Assembly: GCA_021300195.1 (NCBI GenBank)
Contig: JAJTIE010000048.1
Location: forward strand, 1 to 39,926
Direction: 5' to 3'
Length of the DNA: 39,926 nucleotides
Source of the DNA: Bacteroidota bacterium
Lineage (GTDB): Bacteria > Bacteroidota > Bacteroidia > J057 > JAJTIE01
The translations under genes were made by a program, and so were the position numbers. Under the pieces are notes generated by a model that searched no databases, was not told where the DNA came from, and worked only from the letters and a program-made list of their open reading frames with translations. This document shows, one piece after another, positions 18,813-26,715 of the stretch (positions are counted from its first letter, which is position 1; the number at the start of each line of letters is the position of its first letter).

Positions 18813-19907
18813 CTACTGGTTGCCAGGGCTTTCGGTCCGGTTCATAATCTGGTTTTGCCGGTTTATGGACTGCTCGTGTATCAGTTGAAACAGCGTTTGG
18901 CCAAAGTCGGCTTCCAGGCCCAGGTCTTGCGCCAGTTCCAGGCGGCTGCGTATCATCTCATCCCAGCGCTTCAGCTGCAGGATGGTTACCTGTTGGCGTT
19001 TCTTCAGGTGGCCAATCATCCGGCTAATGTCCATCCGCTCGGCCAGTAGGTGTATCAGCTCTTGGTCTATCTGGTCTATACGCTTTCGGTACTCTTCCAT
19101 TTGTACCTCATAGCTGATTTCTTCACTCTTCTCCCGTCGCACCACCAGTCTGGCCAGTATTTCCTGTAGGTCCTCGGGCCTCAGCTGCTGTGCAGCATCG
19201 CTCCAGGCCGCTTCTGGCGTGGGGTGTGTTTCGATCATTAGTCCATCCATCTGCAGGTCCAGCGCACGCTGGCACAGCTCGGGTATGCGTGCGCGGCTGC
19301 CAGCTATGTGGCTGGGGTCGCACAGCAGGGGCAGGTTGGGCATTTGGCGTTTTAGCTCAATTGGCAGGTGCCATTGTGGTTCGTTTCGATAGGGGGTTTT
19401 TCCTGTGGTGCTGAAGCCCCGATGTATGGCGCCCAGCTGGCGGATGCCCGCCCGCTCCAGCCGTTCCAAGGCACCCATCCACAGGCCCAGGTCGGGGTTG
19501 ATGGGGTTTTTTACCAGCACCGGGCCTTCATGCCCGGCCAGTGCATCTGCCACCTCCTGTACGCTGAAGGGGTTTACGGTGGTACGCGCACCCAGCCACA
19601 GCAGGTCTATGCCATGCTCCAGCGCCAGGCTGGCATGCTCGGCATTGGCTATTTCTACGGCTAGCTTGAAGCCAAATTCCTGCCGCACCCGCTGTAGCCA
19701 GGGCAGGGCCTCGGCCCCCGCGCCTTCAAACTGGCCTGGCCGTGTGCGCGGCTTCCACACCCCGGCTCTAAAGTAGCTTGCCTCTGGTATATGCTTGCGC
19801 AGCAGGCGCGCGGTTTCCAGCACTTGTTCTTCGGTTTCGGCACTGCATGGGCCGGCAATGATCAGGGGGGTGGTGGCGGGGTTCAGCCAGGGCGTTTGGG
19901 GGTTCAT
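18813..19907 (-). CDS. Bifunctional DAHP synthase / chorismate mutase
   Basis: A 364-residue fusion. Residues about 1-262 are a class I-beta 3-deoxy-D-arabino-heptulosonate-7-phosphate synthase: IAGPCSAE, FRAGVWKPRTRP, LWLGARTTVNPFSVQEVA, VLVKNPINPD, IHRGFS and LCDPSHIAGSR. It joins phosphoenolpyruvate and erythrose-4-phosphate at the entry to the shikimate pathway. Residues about 270-355 are an AroQ-type chorismate mutase: EYRKRIDQIDQELIHLLAERM, GHLKKRQQV, and IHEQSINRQ. The mutase domain may also serve as a prephenate-sensing regulatory domain, as in related fusions. It overlaps the prephenate dehydratase gene by four bases (ATGA), so the two are coupled and together direct chorismate toward phenylalanine. 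The aminotransferase and TyrA often found in this cluster in Bacteroidota are absent. Confidence 0.96.
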   Translation of the reverse strand: MNPQTPWLNPATTPLIIAGPCSAETEEQVLETARLLRKHIPEASYFRAGVWKPRTRPGQFEGAGAEALPWLQRVRQEFGFKLAVEIANAEHASLALEHGIDLLWLGARTTVNPFSVQEVADALAGHEGPVLVKNPINPDLGLWMGALERLERAGIRQLGAIHRGFSTTGKTPYRNEPQWHLPIELKRQMPNLPLLCDPSHIAGSRARIPELCQRALDLQMDGLMIETHPTPEAAWSDAAQQLRPEDLQEILARLVVRREKSEEISYEVQMEEYRKRIDQIDQELIHLLAERMDISRMIGHLKKRQQVTILQLKRWDEMIRSRLELAQDLGLEADFGQTLFQLIHEQSINRQNQIMNRTESPGNQ

Positions 19908-20785
19908 ATTCGTTCGGGTTGGAAGGGGGCCAGGTCCGAGGCGGCATACTCGCCCAGGATGTGCAGTTGCTTCACCTTGGGGCGGATCAGCTCCAGGGCA
20001 ATCTGATAATGGGTGTAGCTGTCGAAGGTGAATTCGACCCAGAAGGCAAAATCGTTGGGATACTCGGCTACGGCTATGCTTGTCAGCTTGGTCAGGTTCA
20101 GCTTGTGCAGGGCAAACACCTGTAGCACATGGGCCAGGCTACCCGGCTGGTGGGCCAGCCGGAACCAAAAGGTGGCCTTATTGGGCTGTGGTACGCTCCC
20201 CTGTTTGGCCAATACCAAAAAGCGCGTGAAGTTTTGTGTATGCGCATGCACATCTGCTGCCACCACCTGTAGCCCATAGTGCTGGCCCTGCAGGCGGCCT
20301 GCCAGGGCGGCTACGCCAGGGTCTGCCAGCTCGGCCACCCTGCGTGCTGCGTCGGCTGTATCGCTGCGCTCTATGCGTGCCAGCCGGGGATACTGCGCCA
20401 GGAATGGCTCGCACTGCTGAAAGGCATAGGGGTGTGAATAGAGGGTGTGGATGCCCGCCGGTGTAGCGCCAGCCGGTGCTAGCAGCTGTAGCTCGATCTG
20501 CAGGTAGTGCTCGCCCACAATGTGCAGCCCCCGCTGAACGATCAGGTGCAGGTTGGGCAGCATCAGGCCCACCAGGGTGTTCTCTACGGCCATGATAGCC
20601 AGGCTGGTGGTGCCCTGTCCTACGGCATCGGCTACTGCCTGGAAGCTATCGCAGTACACCGGCTCTACCTGGCCCAGGCACTGCATGGCTGCCTGGTGGT
20701 GAAAGCTGGCTTCGCCCCCTAGTAGTGCCACGCGCACGTCTGCCCTACTGGACAGGGCGATATGGGGTGCTAGCTGCTGTTTCAT
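19904..20785 (-). CDS. pheA: Prephenate dehydratase with C-terminal ACT domain
   Basis: A 293-residue enzyme from the chosen start MKQQLAPH. The catalytic domain covers about residues 15-190: ALLGGEASFHHQAA, VENTLVG, and the essential Thr-Arg-Phe motif in NFTRFLVL. It converts prephenate to phenylpyruvate. The ACT domain, about 200-280, reads PGSLAHVLQVFALHKLNLTK, but the ESRP phenylalanine-binding motif seen in feedback-inhibited enzymes is replaced by TSIA. Feedback control may therefore differ. The ATG at 20785 is preferred to 20815, because a perfect -7 box lies four bases before it. It is the first gene of a two-gene operon with the DAHP synthase-mutase. Confidence 0.94.
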   Translation of the reverse strand: MKQQLAPHIALSSRADVRVALLGGEASFHHQAAMQCLGQVEPVYCDSFQAVADAVGQGTTSLAIMAVENTLVGLMLPNLHLIVQRGLHIVGEHYLQIELQLLAPAGATPAGIHTLYSHPYAFQQCEPFLAQYPRLARIERSDTADAARRVAELADPGVAALAGRLQGQHYGLQVVAADVHAHTQNFTRFLVLAKQGSVPQPNKATFWFRLAHQPGSLAHVLQVFALHKLNLTKLTSIAVAEYPNDFAFWVEFTFDSYTHYQIALELIRPKVKQLHILGEYAASDLAPFQPERI

Positions 20786-20789
20786 GCTG

Positions 20790-20797
20790 CAAAGATA
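20790..20797 (-). promoter_or_regulatory. -7 box immediately upstream of prephenate dehydratase
   Basis: TATCTTTG on the minus strand matches the consensus exactly and is separated from the ATG by CAGC. A leaderless or nearly leaderless transcript is predicted. Confidence 0.6.
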
Positions 20798-20984
20798 GTC
20801 TGAGATCGGCGCCACAACATATTGTGTGTTGCTATTTTTTTGATAATCAGCAGACTAACGATCGTTCATTTGTATCTGGATGCTTATGTTTGTTGAGATC
20901 CTGTTTCCGCTATGTCGGCAGGATGGATGCACAGTTGCCTCGTTTTGTGCTTGTTCCTATGCCAGCATTTTGTAATGTTGCACC

Positions 20985-21458
20985 ATGGAGCTGCTGGAAT
21001 GCTTAACACAGGCCCAGGCCGTCTGGCTCTCGGGGCGGCTCCCTTCGCCCTGGCTCCAGCAGGCCATTCAGCAGGCTGAGCAGCCTGGTGCCTCCACCTG
21101 GATCTGTGGGCCACAGGGTACAGAGTTTGCCCTGTTTGCCCAGCTTTGCACGCGTCTGGCTCATCCGGCAGTGCCCGGCCAGCAGGCCCACCGGCCCCAG
21201 CAGCTGCATTTTCTTACCGCCACCGCTCCGCAGGCGGGTGCCTGCTGGATCCCCCCACTGAGGGAACGTAAGGATGACCTGGTGGTGTGGGCCAGGTTTG
21301 CGGCCGATTGCCTGAACAAGCAGTTGGAGGAGTCGGCCCTCAACTACCTGCAGCGGCAGGACTGGCCCGGCAATACCCAGGAGCTGTTGGCCCATGTGGC
21401 GGCCTGCGCTCATCGCAGCACGCAGCCACTGCTCCAGCTGGCGGATGTGGTGGCCTAG
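20985..21458 (+). CDS. Miniature, degenerate sigma-54-activator (bEBP)-like protein
   Basis: A 157-residue protein that reads like a shrunken AAA+ domain of an NtrC-family activator. Residues 38-49, TWICGPQGTEFA, align with the Walker A region (GESGTGKE), but the catalytic Lys is missing. LHFLTATAP (74-82) corresponds to the RxIAATN strand, IPPLRERKDDL (89-99) to the exact sensor-II-preceding LPPLRERxEDI, and DWPGNTQEL (126-134) to the WPGNVREL motif. The roughly 100 residues with the GAFTGA loop and Walker B are absent, as is any DNA-binding domain. It cannot be a working ATPase. It could be a decoy or partner of a real activator, or a decaying gene. Its stop shares a CTAG with the convergent phosphatase gene. 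Confidence 0.65.
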   Translation: MELLECLTQAQAVWLSGRLPSPWLQQAIQQAEQPGASTWICGPQGTEFALFAQLCTRLAHPAVPGQQAHRPQQLHFLTATAPQAGACWIPPLRERKDDLVVWARFAADCLNKQLEESALNYLQRQDWPGNTQELLAHVAACAHRSTQPLLQLADVVA

Positions 21459-23101
21459 AGCCGCACCCCAATTACCAGGATGTCATCCAGCTGCTTTTCA
21501 TCCCCTTTCCAGGTTTCAAAGGCATCGTTGAGGATCTCTTGCTGCAGGCCAATGTCCAGCCGGTACAGGTCGGCCAGTAGCTGCTTGAAGCGCTTGTTCA
21601 GAAACTTCCGGTGCATACGCCCGCCAAACTGATCGGCAAAACCGTCGGTGCTGATGTAGAAGGTGTCGCCGGGCTCCAGTTTGATGGAATGCGTGGTGTA
21701 GGGCCCATGTATGTTGTTTTTGCCTCCAATGGGGTATTTGTCTCCCCGGATCTCTTTCAGCTCGCGCCCCTGCACATAGTGCAGGGGGCGGTTGGCCCCG
21801 GCAAAGCTAAGGGTATGGGTTTTTCGATCCAGGCTGCACAGGGCAATGTCCATCCCGTCTGCCGCATCACTGTTGGGGTCCATCTGGTTCAGCATCTGCA
21901 CCACCCGTTCATCCAGGGTATCCAGGATAATGCCCGGTACGTACTGCTGCCCTTCGCGTATAATGTTGTTTAGCAGGGTGTTTCCCAGCACACTCATAAA
22001 GGCCCCGGGCACCCCATGCCCAGTACAGTCTACCGCTGCTAGTATGGTAACGTCTCCGCGGGTCATGTACCAGTAGAAGTCTCCAGACACGATGTCCTTG
22101 CTCCGGTAATAGATGAAGCTATTGGGTAGCCCTTTCTTGATATCGGCCATGGCGGGCATAATGGCGGTTTGTATACGCTTGGCGTATTCCAGGCTGTCCA
22201 GTATGGCTCCATTATTGCGCTCTATGAGCTCATTGGCCTGCTGCAGGCGTTCGTTTTGCTGTTTTACGCTGGCATTTGCCTGCTCCAACAGCTCATAGGC
22301 CCTGCCATTGCCAATGGCGATGGCGGTATAGCTGGCCAGGATACGCAGAAAGCTCAGGTGCTCGTGGGTATAGGCGTTTTTTGCAAAGCTCTGTACCGAG
22401 ATGACCCCCAGCAGCTCTCCGCGCAGCATAAGGGGCACGTACAGGATCGACTCGGGCTTGTGGCCCTGCAGGGCGGTGGGTGCTTGTAGCTGGAAGCGGG
22501 TGTACTCTTCGTCCAGGTTGTTGATAAACACCTCGGTCTGGTTTCGTATGGAGTAGCTGCCCAGTGTAGCGCGGCTGAGGGGCTGAAACATCACGGGCTG
22601 CCGCTCGCCCTTTTCCATAATGTACTTAAATTCAATTAGCTCTGTATCCGGGTGATACAGATTTACGGCAAAGATTTCTGCGTCCATCAGCATGTTCACC
22701 TGTTCGTACAGGTTTTCGAACACCTCCTCCAGGTCCAGGGTGGTAGTCAGCTCCTGGCCTATGCGGCTCATGATGGTGAAGTCTTGGTACGACTTCTCCA
22801 ACTCTTCTACTTTTTTCTGGATCACCAGCCGCTGGTTTAGCACCACCTGGGCTCGCTCGTCCATTTTGCGCTGCATCTCCAGGTTTAGCTGGCGCAGCTG
22901 GCTCAGGTGTCCGTGTTTCCACCTATATACAGCCCCGCCGGCCAGGCAGGCTAGCCCCATTACCAGCCACCAGGTATCGGCCAGTGCCTCGTACAAGAGC
23001 AGGCTGTGCAGTAGGTGCGTATCTGGCACAAAAAAATCTGGCACAAAAAAAGGCGCCCCTGTTTGGGCGCCTGCCAATATGCATAAAAATCGTAAATACA
23101 A
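21455..23101 (-). CDS. GAF domain - SpoIIE/PP2C-type serine phosphatase
   Basis: About 548 residues. Order: a hydrophobic segment (about 44-62), a coiled coil (about 65-110), a GAF domain (about 118-265; LDLEEVFENLYEQV to ILASYTAIAIGNGRAYE), a second coiled coil to about 315, and a PP2C phosphatase domain of SpoIIE type (about 325-548) with SGDFYWYM, AAVDCTGHGVPGAFMS, and DDILVIGVR. The metal-binding Asp residues are present. Such proteins dephosphorylate anti-sigma antagonists or other partners. The start is uncertain: the first 30 codons from 23101 run through the lpdA terminator and a duplicated FFVPD. A GTG at 23029 is an alternative. The last codon overlaps the convergent gene. Confidence 0.9.
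   Translation of the reverse strand: MYLRFLCILAGAQTGAPFFVPDFFVPDTHLLHSLLLYEALADTWWLVMGLACLAGGAVYRWKHGHLSQLRQLNLEMQRKMDERAQVVLNQRLVIQKKVEELEKSYQDFTIMSRIGQELTTTLDLEEVFENLYEQVNMLMDAEIFAVNLYHPDTELIEFKYIMEKGERQPVMFQPLSRATLGSYSIRNQTEVFINNLDEEYTRFQLQAPTALQGHKPESILYVPLMLRGELLGVISVQSFAKNAYTHEHLSFLRILASYTAIAIGNGRAYELLEQANASVKQQNERLQQANELIERNNGAILDSLEYAKRIQTAIMPAMADIKKGLPNSFIYYRSKDIVSGDFYWYMTRGDVTILAAVDCTGHGVPGAFMSVLGNTLLNNIIREGQQYVPGIILDTLDERVVQMLNQMDPNSDAADGMDIALCSLDRKTHTLSFAGANRPLHYVQGRELKEIRGDKYPIGGKNNIHGPYTTHSIKLEPGDTFYISTDGFADQFGGRMHRKFLNKRFKQLLADLYRLDIGLQQEILNDAFETWKGDEKQLDDILVIGVRL
23044..23072 (-). terminator. Intrinsic terminator after lpdA
   Basis: On the minus strand, AGGCGCCC pairs perfectly with GGGCGCCT around a short loop, followed by a run of seven T. 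It lies about 50 nt past the lpdA stop at 23121. A second T-run copy, TTTTTTTGTGCCAGA, follows directly. Confidence 0.85.
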
Positions 23102-23120
23102 CTACCTATTTGTAGTTGAA

Positions 23121-24512
23121 TTATAGGTGAATAACTTCATCATAGGCGGCAGCTGCGGCCTCCATGATGGCTTCGCTCATGGTGGGGTGGGGGTGTACGG
23201 CTTTTATCAGCTCGTGGCCGGTGGTCTCCAGCTTGCGTGCCACCACCAGTTCCGCTATCATGTCGGTTACGCCTGCCCCTAGCAGGTGGGCGCCCAGCAG
23301 TTCGCCATACTTGGCATCGAAGATCAGCTTTACAAACCCGTCTTTCTTGCCTGCCGCACTGGCCTTGCCGGATGCGCTGTAGGGAAACTTGCCAATCTTC
23401 AGCGTATAGCCGGCCTCTTTGGCTTTTTCCTCCGTTAGGCCTACCGAGGCTACTTCGGGCTGGCTGTAGGTACAGTTGGGTATATTGCCGTAGTCTAGTG
23501 GCTCGGGGCTATGGCCCGCTATTTTCTCTACACAGATTATCCCCTCGGCGCTGGCAACGTGGGCCAGGGCAGGCCCATGGGTACAGTCGCCTATGGCATA
23601 TATACCTTCTACGTTCGTTTTGTAGTAGGGGTCGGTGTCTATTTTACCGTTGCTTAGCTTAATGCCCAGGGCCTCCAGGCCCAGGTCTTCCACATTGGCT
23701 ACAATGCCTACCGCGCTTAGCAGTACATCGGCCTCCAGTACTTCTTTGCCTTGCTGGGTTTCTATGGTCACCTTCACACCGGTTCCGGTCTTCTCCACCT
23801 GCGTTACCTTGCTGGCAGTCAGGATGTTCATGCCCCGTTTTTTGTATATTTTCTCCAGGGTGGTACTCACCTCCTTGTCTTCCAGGGGTACAATTCGGTC
23901 CAGATACTCCACCAGGGTAACCTCGGTGCCTATGGCGTTGTAGAAGTAGGCAAACTCGGTGCCTATGGCCCCACTGCCCATTACGATCATTTTTTTGGGC
24001 TGCTTGGGCAGGGTCATGGCCTCGCGGTAGCCAATGATTTTCTGGCCGTCTATCTCCATGCCTGGCAGGTTTCGGCTACGGCCGCCCGTAGCTACTATGA
24101 TGTGCTGGGCGCTGTAGGTGGTGCTTTTCCCGTCTTTTCCGGTTACCAGCACCTGCTTCTGTTTGTCCAGCCGGGCGGTGCCCTCCAGTACGGTGATCTT
24201 GTTTTTCTTCATCAGGAACTGTACGCCCTTGCTCATGCCATCGGCTACGCCTCGGCTGCGCTTTATCATGCCGGCAAAGTCTCCCTTGTATTCTTTTACC
24301 TCAAAGCCGTAGTCCTTTGCATGGCTCAGATAGTCGGCCACTTCGGCACTCTTTAGCAGCGCCTTGGTGGGGATGCATCCCCAGTTCAGGCAGATGCCAC
24401 CCAGGTTTTCGCGTTCTACCACAGCGGTTTTAAGGCCCAGCTGACTGGCGCGTATGGCAGCCACATAGCCACCCGGTCCACTTCCGATTACGATCAGGTC
24501 AAATTTTTCCAT
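23121..24512 (-). CDS. lpdA: Dihydrolipoamide dehydrogenase (E3)
   Basis: A 463-residue flavoprotein starting MEKFDLIVIGSGPGGYVAAIR, the FAD-binding GxGxxG motif. The redox disulfide is GGICLNWGCIPTKALL (about 38-53). NAD binding shows as VMGSGAIGTEFAYF (near 180), FAD as YAIGDCT (near 305), and the catalytic His-Glu as HPHPTMSE near residue 440. It reoxidises lipoamide in the pyruvate, 2-oxoglutarate or branched-chain dehydrogenase complexes, or the glycine cleavage system. No E1 or E2 genes are adjacent, so it likely serves several complexes. The earlier frame start (24587) is rejected: it precedes the family start by 25 residues. TATATTCG, near the -7 consensus, lies about 27 nt upstream of the ATG. 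Confidence 0.97.
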   Translation of the reverse strand: MEKFDLIVIGSGPGGYVAAIRASQLGLKTAVVERENLGGICLNWGCIPTKALLKSAEVADYLSHAKDYGFEVKEYKGDFAGMIKRSRGVADGMSKGVQFLMKKNKITVLEGTARLDKQKQVLVTGKDGKSTTYSAQHIIVATGGRSRNLPGMEIDGQKIIGYREAMTLPKQPKKMIVMGSGAIGTEFAYFYNAIGTEVTLVEYLDRIVPLEDKEVSTTLEKIYKKRGMNILTASKVTQVEKTGTGVKVTIETQQGKEVLEADVLLSAVGIVANVEDLGLEALGIKLSNGKIDTDPYYKTNVEGIYAIGDCTHGPALAHVASAEGIICVEKIAGHSPEPLDYGNIPNCTYSQPEVASVGLTEEKAKEAGYTLKIGKFPYSASGKASAAGKKDGFVKLIFDAKYGELLGAHLLGAGVTDMIAELVVARKLETTGHELIKAVHPHPTMSEAIMEAAAAAYDEVIHL

Positions 24513-24651
24513 TTCAGACACTCTTATCAGTTGAAGCGCGAATATACAGCTTTTCGCCAGCCTGATTTTTTTTGTGTGGCTGCACAATATACCCGGTGTT
24601 GTTATCGTCTATGATTTGATTATCGACGTTAACTAAATGATTTATGGTATA

Positions 24652-24659
24652 TAGATTTG
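24652..24659 (+). promoter_or_regulatory. Candidate -7 box for the TM2 protein gene
   Basis: TAGATTTG fits TAnnTTTG and lies 17 nt before the ATG, within an A+T-rich intergenic stretch. Confidence 0.5.
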
Positions 24660-24676
24660 CGTAATTTTTTTATTTT

Positions 24677-25132
24677 ATGTATTTATTGAAGTCCATCAAA
24701 ACCATGCTAGCCATCGTGGTAGCCACTAGCGGCCTAGCTATCTCGTCTGTTCATGCCAGCGTTTCCTACGCCGGTGTACCCACCCATCATCAGCCGGATA
24801 TGTTTTTGGCAGATCAGCCTGCCCTGCAGGCCCAGCCCGAAACAGTGGCCGGGGAAAGGGACAGGCAGCGTGAGCAGGCAGACCCCAAGGAGAAGGATAA
24901 ACCGAAAAAAACAAAGCAGCCTGGCGAACGGGATAACCAGCTCTCAGCCATTATCCTGGCAGGCTTTGGCGGCCAGGTAGGCCTGCACCGCTACTACCTG
25001 GGCTACACCTGGCAGGGCGTAGTACAGACCGCTACGCTTGGCGGCTTTGGGGTATGGGCACTTATCGACCTGTACCGCATTGCCAATGGCACGCTGAAGC
25101 CCAAGGGCCGTGAATACGGGCGTAAGCTCTAG
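24677..25132 (+). CDS. TM2-domain protein with signal peptide and charged linker
   Basis: A 151-residue protein. Residues 1-28 look like a signal peptide or first membrane helix (ending SSVHAS). Residues about 58-85 are a highly charged, Lys/Glu/Arg/Pro-rich linker. The C-terminal part is the TM2 domain: two helices around GFGGQVGLHRYYLGY and TLGGFGVWALIDLYRI. TM2 proteins are widespread with no agreed function. The combination with an exported charged segment suggests an inner-membrane protein with a periplasmic linker, but topology is uncertain. A bidirectional terminator follows, shared with the DUF3575 gene. Confidence 0.85.
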   Translation: MYLLKSIKTMLAIVVATSGLAISSVHASVSYAGVPTHHQPDMFLADQPALQAQPETVAGERDRQREQADPKEKDKPKKTKQPGERDNQLSAIILAGFGGQVGLHRYYLGYTWQGVVQTATLGGFGVWALIDLYRIANGTLKPKGREYGRKL

Positions 25133-25206
25133 CACGGCCAGGCACAAAGGCTGTATGAGTATGTATTGTGTTTGATGAACACATATAGGTTTGAGACTAC
25201 TCATGC

Positions 25207-25236
25207 AAAAACAGGGCTGCATTGCAGCCCTGTTTT
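25207..25236. terminator. Bidirectional intrinsic terminator
   Basis: AAAACAGGGCTGC and GCAGCCCTGTTTT are perfect reverse complements around ATT, giving T-runs in both directions. It separates the convergent TM2 and DUF3575 genes. Confidence 0.9.
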
Positions 25237-25264
25237 CATTTATTCGCGCCGGGGCATCTGCCAG

Positions 25265-25864
25265 CTAGAAGGCAACCCCCAGCGTGGTGCCAAAGCGGAT
25301 GCCGAAGCCATTTATCGAGCGTACCTCAATTTCTGAATTGTTTTCGTCCCTTCCATCCTCGTAGCTAACGCTACCACTGTTATAGGACGGGCCCAGGTAA
25401 ATGTCAAACATTACCCGTTTGCCAAATATCCACTGATAACCGGCTAGTACGCCCCCGCCAAAGGTGCTGAATGTAGCCTTCTCGGTTTGCTCCCGTTCTA
25501 CAATGCCACCCGAAGCGTTAATGGCTACTTCGGTATAGTCGGCCTCTAGCCTAAAGGTCTGGTAGCGCAAGAATGGCGCTACATAAAAGCCCTGCATGGC
25601 CCCTTTGTCCATCACGTAGAAGCGAAACTCGGGCGTAACGCCAAAGCCGCTGAAGCGGGTATCTGCCGTGTTGAGGCCGAAGGTGTAGAACACCCCCAGC
25701 TGGGCACTTAGGTTGTCGTTTACCGAGCGCTCGTAAAAGCCCGAAACGGTGCGCACAAATGGACTGAGCAGATTGAGCTTGACGCCATTTTTCAGGTCTT
25801 GCGCCCGGCCTAGGCCAGGTAGGGCCAGCAGGACGATGAGGAAGAGAAATTGTAGTTTTTTCAT
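25265..25864 (-). CDS. DUF3575-like outer-membrane beta-barrel protein
   Basis: A 199-residue protein with a signal peptide (MKKLQFLFLIVLLALPG, cleavage near GRAQ at 19-22). The mature part alternates polar and hydrophobic residues with strong turn segments, such as KLNLLSPFVRTVSGFYERSV and GVTPEFRFYV, and ends in the aromatic TTLGVAF typical of barrel assembly signals. It resembles DUF3575/outer-membrane-protein-like families of Bacteroidota, usually eight-stranded. The role is unknown, possibly structural or permeability-related. The gene stands alone; 229 bp of gene-free sequence separate it from nuoB. Confidence 0.85.
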   Translation of the reverse strand: MKKLQFLFLIVLLALPGLGRAQDLKNGVKLNLLSPFVRTVSGFYERSVNDNLSAQLGVFYTFGLNTADTRFSGFGVTPEFRFYVMDKGAMQGFYVAPFLRYQTFRLEADYTEVAINASGGIVEREQTEKATFSTFGGGVLAGYQWIFGKRVMFDIYLGPSYNSGSVSYEDGRDENNSEIEVRSINGFGIRFGTTLGVAF

Positions 25865-26093
25865 AAAAATTGGGAAAAATTTTTTGGATAAGGCAGCCTA
25901 ACCAAAAGGCGTGCCAAAAGGCCCAAGCTGAGGGGCTGCTATGGCAAGTATACCGGTAGCATGTAGTAGCCGGGGGTGTACGGCACTGTGCACAGGGTGC
26001 CGGGCAGGCATGGGTATGTACAGGCTTGCGCGGAGACTAGGGGGCATTTCCTCTCCCCCCCCCGCTGGCAGTGTATGCCGGTGCTCGGCTGGC

Positions 26094-26600
26094 TTAGCGC
26101 CGTTCGGACACAAAGCCAGCATTTAGCAGGCTTTCGTGGCGTATTTTCTCTTGCAGCTTCAGTATGCCGCCTATCAGGGCCTCCGGGCGGGGTGGGCAGC
26201 CCGGTACATACACGTCTACGGGTATTATGCGGTCTACCCCCTTCACCACATGGTAGCCATGCTGCCAGTAGGGGCCCCCACAGTTGCTACAGCTGCCCAT
26301 GCTGATGACGTAGCGTGGCTCGGCCATCTGCTCATACAGGCGGCGTATGCGGTCGGCCATCTTGAATACCACGGTACCGGCCACAATCATTACATCACTC
26401 TGGCGCGGGCTGCCACGGGGAAACACCCCGAAACGCTCCAGGTCGTAGTGGCTGGCATTGGCCGCCATCATCTCTATGGCGCAGCACGCCAGGCCAAAGC
26501 CCATGGGCCACAGGCTGCTCAGCCGTGCCCAGTTGATCAGGTCATCCAGGCGAGTTACCACGATGTTATCCTTCGCCAGCTGCTGGTCTAGTAGCGCCAT
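26094..26600 (-). CDS. nuoB: NADH-quinone oxidoreductase subunit B
   Basis: A 168-residue complex I subunit that carries the N2 [4Fe-4S] cluster, the last electron carrier before quinone. The cluster ligands are present: C39-C40 in [11 protein letters not shown]104 in SMGSCSNC, and C135 in [11 protein letters not shown]. The fold runs through VDVYVPGCP to [10 protein letters not shown] and matches the usual length. No nuoA, nuoC or nuoD neighbours exist on either side, so the gene is detached from the operon in which it normally lies. TATATTCG, close to the -7 consensus, ends three bases before the ATG at 26600. Confidence 0.96.
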   Translation of the reverse strand: MALLDQQLAKDNIVVTRLDDLINWARLSSLWPMGFGLACCAIEMMAANASHYDLERFGVFPRGSPRQSDVMIVAGTVVFKMADRIRRLYEQMAEPRYVISMGSCSNCGGPYWQHGYHVVKGVDRIIPVDVYVPGCPPRPEALIGGILKLQEKIRHESLLNAGFVSERR

Positions 26601-26658
26601 GTGCGAATATAGCGTACAAACCCCATGCAGCTAGCTGCGCACCTCACCTATCTCGCCT

Positions 26659-26666
26659 TATTTTTG
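26659..26666 (+). promoter_or_regulatory. Candidate -7 box for the PAP2-like gene
   Basis: TATTTTTG fits TAnnTTTG and lies 50 nt before the ATG at 26716. Confidence 0.4.
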
Positions 26667-26715
26667 TTGTTCCGTTCCCGGCCGCTGTTGGCCGGCACCG
26701 TTCGGTTCGCTACGC

